From positions 1 through 10,164 of the forward strand of contig CAJLTZ010000085.1 of NCBI GenBank assembly GCA_905209725.1: a stretch of 10,164 nucleotides of DNA, read 5' to 3'. The translations under genes and the position numbers were made by a program. Below the pieces are notes generated by a model. The model was not told the DNA's origin. It did no database searches and saw nothing but the letters and a program-made list of their open reading frames with translations. This stretch comes from an uncultured Muribaculaceae bacterium (GTDB lineage Bacteria; Bacteroidota; Bacteroidia; Bacteroidales; Muribaculaceae). How positions within the stretch are numbered: position 1 is the first letter of the stretch; every line of letters starts with the position of its first letter. This document shows positions 4,900 to 10,164 of this stretch, piece by piece.

Positions 4900-7074
4900 T
4901 CAACCGCGGGCGATCTCGTAGAACTTGCCGTCGTTGGCCTTCACCAGTTTGATGAACTTGCCGGCGCTGAGCGTCATGGCGGCGGTGAGAACGAAATTGC
5001 CGGAATTAGCGATGGTCGAGGCATTGGTGGAGCCTGCGCCATGGATGGTGTAGACTGTGCCCTCCTTGGCATCCGTCAGATTGGTGATCGCCGTTGCCTG
5101 GGTGTTGGCATTCGTGACGAATGTGGTGGCGCCCTCTACGCTGGGAGTGGTGGCATCGGCAGGGAACTCGTAGGAGTCGGACACCTCCGAGTTGCGGCCG
5201 AGCTCGAAGAACTTGCCGTCGGAACGCTTCACAAGTTTGATCACGTCTCCCTTCGAGGGTGTCCAGTCGGCTGTAATGAGGTCGAACTTGCCGGCCTTCT
5301 TGATCTTCACGCCGTTCTCACCGTCGGCCCCACACTTGAGGGTGATCATATCACCAATCTGGGCATCCTTGATGTCCTTGATCTCATAGAGCGACGAATT
5401 GGCCACAGTCACAATCGACTTGTGGACCTTCACCGAAGGATCCGCATCCTTGTCGGCCTCGACAAAGAAGCTGGCGGGACGGTCGTACTGGTTGCACCAG
5501 ATGAGCTGGCGGCTGCCATCCATCTCTGATTTGTCGGTATACTTATAGCCGACGGCCTCGGCTGCGAGTCCCTCCTTCCATTCGCTCCAGGCCTTGAGAC
5601 TCCAGTCCTCCTGCTCGAGGTTGAAGCGGAGCATCTCTCCGGCCACATTGTCGTAGGTCTTGACGTTGCCTTCGATGGTCCAGACGATACGATGGTGGTT
5701 GTCGGCGTTGGGGATGGTCTCGATGCGGACACCGGGATATTCCTTCACATAGGTGATATTCTCCTTATAGTCGATGTTGCGGCCATAATGAGCCTCATTA
5801 TATTTGTGGTACCATGGGAGCATGAAGCTCGGGATGTAGAGCACGATCTTGCCGGTGTCGCGGAACACTGACGGAATCATCGAGGTGCCAAGGTAGAACA
5901 CCTCGCCGATGTTGCCGGGAGTGATTTCGGGAAGTTCGAAGGGCTTGATCTGATAAACAGTCTTGCCTGTGGTGCCACCGTCGGGCGTGAAGTCGATGTG
6001 GCCATCCACCTTCTTGCGGATGAACTCAAACCATCCGTCAGCGGCCTCCATGGCACGGCCGGGAGTGTTAGGATTGGGATCCTTGCGGACGCCGTTCACG
6101 CGGCGCTGCTCACGCTCGTTGTGAAGTTTCTTGGCCGTCTCAACAAGCAGATACTCGATAAACGAAAGTTTGAGAGCGTTGCTGTCCTCCTTGTTTAGAT
6201 ATGCAATCCAGCTCTTCTCGATGGCCTTGAGGTTCTTGAAGCGGAAGGCAAACATCACGTCGTACATGCGCAGCGTCTCGTGGCTGAACTCGTAAGAGCC
6301 TTTGGTCACGTTGTCGAAGTCGCTGTCCATCGTGTTGTCGGCCTGCGAGAACTCACCCAGCCAAACATTGGCGAGAGTCTCGAGGTCGGTATGGCCGGAC
6401 TCCAATGGGAAGATGGTCTCGATTGTGGGGAGTTCTACAAGGAACGATTGCAGACGGGTGCGCCAGGGCGTGCGATAGAAGGCGCCGAGGTCCTCCTGCA
6501 GGCTTGCATAATCGAGACGGGTGGCAGCGGCCACGGTGCGCACAAGTCCCTGATTGGCAAGAAGGGCAGCCTGTGCACGCTGGTTGTAGGGACGGTCCAT
6601 CGAGAACATCTCGCCCGGCATACCGCCAAGCTGCTTCTCATCATGGATATTGAAGGTGACAGCGGGAGCTGCGGCCTGCATGGCCTCCGGCTCGGGAAGG
6701 GCGGAAAGAGTGGAGATCTTCTCCTTGAGGGAGGCGATCTCCTGCTCCTTGGATGCAAGAGCCGAAGCATAGGCGGCGCTGTCGGTGGCCGTCTTGGCCT
6801 TGAGTTCCTCCAGTTCGGCGGTGCGGGCTGTGAGCTGCTCTGTGGTCTGTCCCAGTAGAGCGGAAACCACGGCCGTCCTCGAGGCCTCAGAGCCGGACTC
6901 CTCCTCCGGCTTGTTGAGCGACGCCTCGAAGTCATTCAGGAAGCGGTCGCTGAAGTTGTAACCCTTGAGAGTTTCGCGTTCTGCGGCCGAAAGGCTCTTT
7001 CTGCCGGCCTCCTCATGGAAGTCCTTCAGACCGAGTATGCCGAGAATCGCGGGTACGAAATTTGCGAAATTCAT
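4900..7074 (-). CDS. Major capsid protein with N-terminal scaffold region and C-terminal repeats
   Basis: This 724-aa protein reads as three parts. Residues 1-150 are charged and helical, with a coiled coil at about 76-123 (AELEELKAKT, KEQEIASLKEKIS) that resembles the scaffolding or delta region of HK97-type capsid proteins. Residues from about 155 to 545 form a long mixed region (MFSMDRPYNQRA, FYRTPWRTRLQSF, FEFIRKKVDGHIDF, YIPSFMLPWYH) consistent with a capsid core. Residues 552-627 and 645-724 are two related beta modules, each with a GKF/GNF strand and ending DGKF(F/Y)E. The S49 protease gene lies 23 bp upstream, so the N-terminal part is probably cleaved during maturation. Gene order and architecture support the call, although I recognise no residue-level capsid signature. 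Confidence 0.82.
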   Translation of the reverse strand: MNFANFVPAILGILGLKDFHEEAGRKSLSAAERETLKGYNFSDRFLNDFEASLNKPEEESGSEASRTAVVSALLGQTTEQLTARTAELEELKAKTATDSAAYASALASKEQEIASLKEKISTLSALPEPEAMQAAAPAVTFNIHDEKQLGGMPGEMFSMDRPYNQRAQAALLANQGLVRTVAAATRLDYASLQEDLGAFYRTPWRTRLQSFLVELPTIETIFPLESGHTDLETLANVWLGEFSQADNTMDSDFDNVTKGSYEFSHETLRMYDVMFAFRFKNLKAIEKSWIAYLNKEDSNALKLSFIEYLLVETAKKLHNEREQRRVNGVRKDPNPNTPGRAMEAADGWFEFIRKKVDGHIDFTPDGGTTGKTVYQIKPFELPEITPGNIGEVFYLGTSMIPSVFRDTGKIVLYIPSFMLPWYHKYNEAHYGRNIDYKENITYVKEYPGVRIETIPNADNHHRIVWTIEGNVKTYDNVAGEMLRFNLEQEDWSLKAWSEWKEGLAAEAVGYKYTDKSEMDGSRQLIWCNQYDRPASFFVEADKDADPSVKVHKSIVTVANSSLYEIKDIKDAQIGDMITLKCGADGENGVKIKKAGKFDLITADWTPSKGDVIKLVKRSDGKFFELGRNSEVSDSYEFPADATTPSVEGATTFVTNANTQATAITNLTDAKEGTVYTIHGAGSTNASTIANSGNFVLTAAMTLSAGKFIKLVKANDGKFYEIARG

Positions 7075-7097
7075 CTGATAAATTTTAAAAATGAAAC

Positions 7098-7958
7098 TTA
7101 ATATAACTCGGAAGCCTTTCGGCTCGTCGCTTCTGCCAATACCCAGATAACAGCCTCATCCACTCCGCCGAGCTCATTGATATAGCCTAACTGAACGGCC
7201 TCTTCTCCGGCGAACACGGCTCCACGGAAGAGAGGGAGTTTCGGGTCGTAACCTATATTGAGATGCTTCGAGACGGCATTGCAGAATATGCGGTTCAGTC
7301 GCTCCGCATTCTCCTTCACCAATGATTCGTCGCCCTCATCCACAAGTTTGCGCACCTCGATGTTCTTGAGGTCGGCGCTGTCGGGATAGATCTCCCAGAA
7401 GTCGATTCCGTTCTGGTCGAGGAATCGCTTGAAGGAATAGAGGCTGGAGACCACTCCGACACATCCCACCTCGCAAACCGAATCAGCCACAAATGTGCGG
7501 GCTGCGGCCGAACCGAGCCAGAAATGCGCCGAGGCCATCGTGCCTGTGCACACTGCGGCCACCGGTTTGGTGCATCGCTCAATGACGCGGGCCGCCTGCG
7601 GGATATGGGACAGCATGCCGCCCGGGCCGTCAATATCGAGCACGATGCCGCAAATCTTCTGGTTTGATTCTGCTGCATGGATGAAATTGATCAACGATTC
7701 TGTGGTCCAGGCATAGATCATTCCTCTCAGCCTGATCACGGCCACAGAATCATCCGGCAGGGTGGAATCTGTCAACTCATACCATGCAGCACGATATGGC
7801 GAGGCGGCCATCATGGTGCATCCGGTAGCACCAAGTGATGCCTCCACCTGTTCGATATTGCCGGCCTTCACAGCGGGCAATATTATGGCAAAAAGATTCT
7901 CCAGATCGGCACGACGCGCAACCCAGGAATCCGACATTATCTGTTGAAGCCTTGTCAT
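7098..7958 (-). CDS. S49-family (SppA-like) prohead maturation protease
   Basis: This is a single-domain S49 serine peptidase of 286 aa counted from the ATG at 7958. A longer form using TTG at 7976 would add six residues and is less likely. Visible landmarks are the strand VAVIRLRGMI, LDIDGPGG (108-114), TGTMASAHFW with nucleophile Ser143, GCVGVVSSLYSF, and SADLKN with Lys197. Lys197 lies 54 residues after the serine, as expected for the Ser/Lys dyad of short SppA enzymes. The C-terminal GAVFAGEEAVQLGYINELGG is also typical. It has no signal peptide, which fits an intracellular phage protease rather than a host signal-peptide peptidase. In phages this family removes scaffold segments from the capsid protein, whose gene follows by 23 bp. 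Confidence 0.93.
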   Translation of the reverse strand: MTRLQQIMSDSWVARRADLENLFAIILPAVKAGNIEQVEASLGATGCTMMAASPYRAAWYELTDSTLPDDSVAVIRLRGMIYAWTTESLINFIHAAESNQKICGIVLDIDGPGGMLSHIPQAARVIERCTKPVAAVCTGTMASAHFWLGSAAARTFVADSVCEVGCVGVVSSLYSFKRFLDQNGIDFWEIYPDSADLKNIEVRKLVDEGDESLVKENAERLNRIFCNAVSKHLNIGYDPKLPLFRGAVFAGEEAVQLGYINELGGVDEAVIWVLAEATSRKASELY

Positions 7959-8008
7959 CACAATTTTTATTTGCAAATTAATCTCTCTTTATAGGAGTGC
8001 GGAAGGAC

Positions 8009-8413
8009 TCAAAGCTCCACAAACGCATCTTGCCAGGGCTGAGTGCAGGCGAGCATAACCTTCAAGACTCCACCTTCATCTATCCATTTCAGGGTGGCCG
8101 GATAAGTGGGTGAGCCCATCACTCGCCGGTTGCCGCTCTCATCCACATAGAGGGCTATCAGCCGGCTGCGGGACAGGCGCATCAGGTGGTCGGTGGTGTC
8201 GGGCATGACGGCGGCAAGGGAAAACTCTATCTTCTTGCTGTATGCGTCGTTTTCCTCCGAACAACTTTTCCTCACGGTGCCCGGTATGCCCATGACACCG
8301 GGATTATCTGTAAGCTCGATTCTGGCTCTCGAGTCGTAACGCGAATATCTATAGACATGCGGGCATGGGATAATCTGCAGGCAGCTGCAGACGGTGACTG
8401 TGGTACGTGCCAT
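8009..8413 (-). CDS. Small unidentified phage protein of the capsid operon
   Basis: This 134-aa protein has an N-terminal cluster CSCLQIIPCPH (three Cys and one His within eleven residues) that could bind a metal. A beta-rich region follows (KKIEFSLAAVM, RLIALYVDESGNRRVMGSPTYPATLKW) and ends VMLACTQPWQDAFVEL. I do not recognise the family. The second half reads like a small structural protein, and its place 50 bp before the protease gene suggests a capsid-assembly or connector role. It has its own ATG and no overlap with neighbours. A weak promoter-like TAAATTTA lies before the start. Confidence 0.7.
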   Translation of the reverse strand: MARTTVTVCSCLQIIPCPHVYRYSRYDSRARIELTDNPGVMGIPGTVRKSCSEENDAYSKKIEFSLAAVMPDTTDHLMRLSRSRLIALYVDESGNRRVMGSPTYPATLKWIDEGGVLKVMLACTQPWQDAFVEL

Positions 8414-8517
8414 ATCTTTAAATTTAATTGTTTGTAAATCAACGTTTCAGCATTTTGCCGACATTTTCACCGCATTTTCAGGACAAATCATGTCATCCTG
8501 TAGGTTAGAAATATACA

Positions 8518-9006
8518 TCATTTCTGCTTGCGGCGATAACCACGCTTCGAGCGACGACGCATCTTGTCGCGCCAGCGCTGGTAGTTCTTGAGCAGCGCAT
8601 CCTCGGAGATAGACTCGATGCCATATCTGCAGAGAAATTCAAAAACAGTATCTTTGAACAGAATGCCATGGATGTGCTTGTTCTCATCCATCATGTCATG
8701 CAGCTCCGCCCACATCATCACCCTCATCTTGTCGCCCAGACGTTTGGCGGCCCTGGCCGAAAGATAGTTGTATTGTTCAGGACTCTTACCTCCTGCCACA
8801 TTGCCCTCCCTGCGATCCGGAAGAGCGAGTTCGAGATTTCCTGAATCGATTCCGGCATCGGCCGGGCGGCGCTGAAGAAGGTCGTAGAGAAGCACATAGA
8901 TGTCAAGCTGGGAGGGGAAGCAGACCGCTCCCACTCCGGCGTCGTAGTATTTGCCACGGATGTATTCGGCCACACATGGAGCGACGTCTATCTTAACTGT
9001 TATCAT
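8518..9006 (-). CDS. Unidentified basic-tailed protein, first gene of the capsid operon
   Basis: This 162-aa protein starts with MITVKIDVAPCVAEYIRGKYY, followed by LDIYVLLYDLLQRRP and LALPDRREG. Then come NYLSARAAKRLGDKMRVMMWAELHDMMDENKH and VFEFLCRYGIESISEDALLKNYQRWRDK, and it ends in a strongly basic tail (KMRRRSKRGYRRKQK). From memory, similar proteins recur in Bacteroidales mobile elements, but I cannot name a characterised function. The C-terminal helices plus the basic tail suggest DNA binding. Standing first after a clear promoter and next to the TTGTTAC array, it could be a late-gene regulator or replication factor; this is inference only. Confidence 0.75.
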   Translation of the reverse strand: MITVKIDVAPCVAEYIRGKYYDAGVGAVCFPSQLDIYVLLYDLLQRRPADAGIDSGNLELALPDRREGNVAGGKSPEQYNYLSARAAKRLGDKMRVMMWAELHDMMDENKHIHGILFKDTVFEFLCRYGIESISEDALLKNYQRWRDKMRRRSKRGYRRKQK

Positions 9007-9033
9007 CAGAAATCAAAATGATAGATTTATTTG

Positions 9034-9065
9034 CAAAATTAGTAATTATTTTCCATAGTTGCCAA
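9034..9065 (-). promoter_or_regulatory. Bacteroidota-type promoter of the capsid operon
   Basis: On the minus strand, TAATTTTG (9041-9034) fits the -7 consensus TAnnTTTG exactly. TTG at 9065-9063 (in the context ATTGG) stands 21 bp upstream as a -33 element. The -7 box ends 27 bp before the ATG at 9006. This is the best promoter in the window by sequence and spacing. Confidence 0.7.
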
Positions 9066-9112
9066 TTTAGTCACATTCATATTTATCTAATTCGGTATAA
9101 CTTAAGGTGAAC

Positions 9113-9371
9113 TTTGTGACAAAATTTTGTTACTTTGTTACATTGTTACAACAGCAAGATTTTCAGTGGATTAATCTTGATACAAAAAATTTATCCGGTT
9201 TGTAACATCCTCTCGAGGTTGTTACAGGAGGTGGGTGTAACAGACCGATAACAAACCGATTTTTTTTTGTTACACGTTTGTTACGTGTTTTGTTACGCCT
9301 TATTTTTTAATTATTTTATTGATTTTATGTTTGTTATTGTTTCAGTCAAACATCTGTTACAAAGTAACAAA
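9113..9371. repeat. Array of TTTGTTAC-like repeats
   Basis: Exact TTTGTTAC occurs at 9126, 9134, 9266, 9277 and 9289 on the plus strand and at 9364-9371 on the minus strand. Near copies start at 9142 (ATTGTTAC), 9218 (GTTGTTAC) and 9353 (TCTGTTAC), and inverted ones lie at 9199-9206 (TTTGTAAC) and 9236-9242 (TGTAACA). Weaker copies end in TTAT or TGAC. The first three full copies are head-to-tail with an exact 8-bp period. Such density in 260 bp is unlikely by chance, even in AT-rich DNA. Confidence 0.8.
9120..9142 (+). repeat. Left arm of 23-bp inverted repeat
   Basis: This arm, starting CAAAATTTTGTTAC, matches the reverse complement of 9355-9377 at 22 of 23 positions; the first 19 match without a break. 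The arms bound a 258-bp segment that includes most of the TTGTTAC array. Confidence 0.85.
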
Positions 9372-9377
9372 ATTTTG
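9355..9377 (-). repeat. Right arm of 23-bp inverted repeat
   Basis: This is the reverse-complement partner of 9120-9142, with one mismatch. It also contains the short palindrome TGTTAC-AAA-GTAACA (9355-9369). I see no clear target-site duplication outside the two arms. Confidence 0.85.
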
Positions 9378-9434
9378 AGGAAAGTTAAAGGGGAGATGGT
9401 ATGGAAGAGGAAAATGAGGGGCTGACGCGGGAAA

Positions 9435-9472
9435 GAAAGCCGGAGCACGCATCACTGCGAACTCCGGCTTTC
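9435..9472 (-). terminator. Terminator-like hairpin with a GNRA tetraloop
   Basis: On the minus-strand RNA, an 11-bp perfect stem (9472-9462 with 9445-9435) continues through a small internal loop into a 4-bp stem CGCA/UGCG capped by GUGA, a GNRA tetraloop. On the plus strand the loop is UCAC, so the minus transcript is favoured. After the stem comes UUUCCC, a weak U-tract. It lies 83 bp beyond the antirepressor stop and could end that transcript or be a structured RNA element. Confidence 0.55.
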
Positions 9473-9498
9473 CCGGTCAAATGTCCAGATTCCGATTC

Positions 9499-9541
9499 AT
9501 AATACGTTGTTCCCCTTCCAAAATAATACGTTGTTCCCCTT
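9499..9541. repeat. Two perfect 19-bp direct repeats, 24-bp period
   Basis: The 19-mer starting ATAATACGTTG and ending TTCCCCTT occurs at 9499-9517 and again at 9523-9541, separated by five bases. On the minus strand each reads AAGGGGAAC followed by AACGTATTAT. They lie 14-56 bp past the antirepressor stop codon in otherwise gene-free DNA, so they are probably protein-binding or recombination sites. Confidence 0.85.
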
Positions 9542-9554
9542 TTAATCCATTAGA

Positions 9555-10070
9555 TTAGAATAGTGTGGGAGTGTCATCGAGGCGAGCCTTGCGGATGGAG
9601 ACAAGATGTTCCTCAGCCTCACGCTGGGCGAGTTTGGCTGCCTTTACGCCATCGACGGCCTTGTTGACAGCCTCCAGCGCCATAATCTCCGCCTCATTCT
9701 CCTCGTCGCGCCGCCGCAGAGATCCGGCGAAATGATTGTAGAGCACATCGTAGCATTCGCGGCGATAGCGGATGACAGCTTCTCGCGCCTCCGGAGCAAC
9801 CTTGCCCGGATTGATGGTGAATAACCACCCATAGACGAATTTTAACGCCAGGCACACCATCTCTCGCTCTTTATTGTCAGCGCCAACCATTGCGATAATC
9901 GCAATGGTTGAAGACAATGTTTCGTCCGCTTGCAGTTTATTGTATTGGGCTGCGAAGTCAATGCCAAGAGCCTGGCAGATGGGTTTGATGGGGACGTATG
10001 TCTCGCCATTGTGGTTAACTGTAACGATGTCTACGCCGTTGATCTTTGAAATGAAATTTTGATTTTCCAT
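9555..10070 (-). CDS. Phage antirepressor, P22_AR_N domain
   Basis: This 171-aa protein carries a complete P22 antirepressor N-terminal domain at about residues 16-115. Typical landmarks are YVPIKPICQALGIDFAAQYNKL, the LSST stretch, GADNKEREM, LKFVYGWLFTINPGKV and YRRECYDVLYNHF. The rest, about 118-165, is a charged coiled coil (RRRDEENEAEIMALEAVNKA, KLAQREAEEH), often used for oligomerisation. Proteins with this domain inactivate phage repressors or otherwise switch the lytic programme. It lacks the separate C-terminal KilA-C or ANT domain found in many antirepressors. A perfect 27-nt palindrome (9884-9910) lies in the codons for TIAIIAMV. It stands alone, upstream of the capsid operon and separated from it by the non-coding control region. 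Confidence 0.93.
   Translation of the reverse strand: MENQNFISKINGVDIVTVNHNGETYVPIKPICQALGIDFAAQYNKLQADETLSSTIAIIAMVGADNKEREMVCLALKFVYGWLFTINPGKVAPEAREAVIRYRRECYDVLYNHFAGSLRRRDEENEAEIMALEAVNKAVDGVKAAKLAQREAEEHLVSIRKARLDDTPTLF
9884..9910. repeat. Perfect 27-nt palindrome inside the antirepressor gene
   Basis: The 13-bp arms CAACCATTGCGAT and ATCGCAATGGTTG are exact reverse complements around a single central A. Because of the symmetry both strands encode TIAIIAMV in one frame. It could fold as a very tight hairpin in mRNA or serve as an operator for a dimeric protein. Confidence 0.9.
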
Positions 10071-10115
10071 GTCTGTAAATGTTATTTGGTTTGTTGGTTT
10101 GATATCCTATTTCAT

Positions 10116-10127
10116 TAGTGTCCACTA
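10116..10127. promoter_or_regulatory. Short palindrome upstream of the antirepressor, possible operator
   Basis: TAGTG-TC-CACTA has perfect 5-bp arms and lies 46 bp upstream of the antirepressor ATG, in AT-rich DNA where a promoter would be expected. I found no TAnnTTTG box in the 94 bp available upstream of the gene, so the promoter may lie outside the window. The operator role is inference. Confidence 0.3.
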
Positions 10128-10164
10128 AAAAATCATAAGAGTACTTTGAAATTATTGAAAATCA

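Larger units (their letters stand above)
9066..9498. other. AT-rich non-coding control region
   Basis: This region holds no convincing gene. It contains the TTTGTTAC-like array (9113-9371), the 23-bp inverted repeat arms, and a structured hairpin (9435-9472). A possible plus-strand -7 box TATGTTTG sits at 9326-9333. Its base composition differs sharply from the GC-rich genes on both sides. A replication origin, an operator cluster or a recombinase-binding region are all compatible with what is visible. Confidence 0.6.

Noticed and set aside
4018..5529. Long plus-strand open frame of about 500 codons opposite the structural genes
   Set aside because: It is antisense to the second structural gene and the capsid C-terminus, crosses their intergenic hairpin, has Val/Gly/His-rich composition with no recognisable domain, and lacks a promoter. 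The minus-strand frames are far more protein-like.
9120..9377. The 258-bp segment with inverted-repeat ends as a miniature transposable element
   Set aside because: The ends are inverted repeats, but I see no target-site duplication outside them, and the arms are made of the same TTGTTAC motif as the interior. That fits a binding-site array better.
9401..9502. Plus-strand 33-codon frame starting MEEENEGLTRE with a purine-rich sequence upstream and a possible TATGTTTG box at 9326
   Set aside because: It spans the GNRA hairpin and runs into the first 19-bp repeat. The composition is unremarkable, and purine-rich ribosome sites are not a reliable signal in Bacteroidota.
1..10164. tRNA genes, CRISPR arrays, insertion sequences and an integrase
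   Set aside because: I looked for cloverleaf-like sequences, regularly spaced repeats with spacers, and transposase or recombinase motifs on both strands and found none.

Overview
The window looks like part of a double-stranded DNA tailed prophage or prophage remnant in a Bacteroidales chromosome. A gut lineage such as Muribaculaceae or Bacteroidaceae is plausible, but the sequence does not settle the family. The clues are hallmark phage genes (large terminase, S49 prohead-type protease, capsid protein with an N-terminal coiled coil, P22-type antirepressor) and Bacteroidota-style promoter elements of the form TAnnTTTG. All confidently called genes lie on the minus strand, so transcription runs from right (10.1 kb) to left (0.4 kb).

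Layout in transcription order. (1) 10070-9555 encodes a P22_AR_N antirepressor with a perfect 27-nt palindrome inside its coding sequence. (2) 9554-9007 is an AT-rich, largely non-coding region. It holds two 19-bp direct repeats, a structured hairpin with a GNRA loop, and about a dozen TTTGTTAC-like sites framed by a 23-bp inverted repeat. It ends in a good Bacteroidota promoter. (3) 9006-4021 is the capsid operon: an unidentified basic-tailed protein, a small unidentified protein, the S49 protease, the capsid protein, and a second structural protein that shares a beta-rich domain with the capsid C-terminus. An intrinsic terminator follows at 3947-3973. (4) 3880-393 is the packaging operon: a coiled-coil protein whose 3' end looks like a -1 frameshift site leading into a 42-codon Cys/His-containing extension, then a 69-aa protein, a 228-aa small-terminase candidate and the large terminase. 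A terminator at 257-312 closes this operon. (5) 1-250 holds face-to-face promoter boxes and no gene.

The protease most likely matures the capsid shell by removing the capsid protein's N-terminal coiled-coil region, and the terminase genes fill the shell with DNA. The antirepressor and the repeat-rich control region probably govern the lytic switch. No portal, head-tail connector, tail or integrase gene is visible here, so the element must extend beyond the window or be incomplete. The points most worth a second look are the candidate programmed frameshift at 3080-3089, the TTGTTAC array at 9.12-9.38 kb, and the palindrome in the antirepressor gene.
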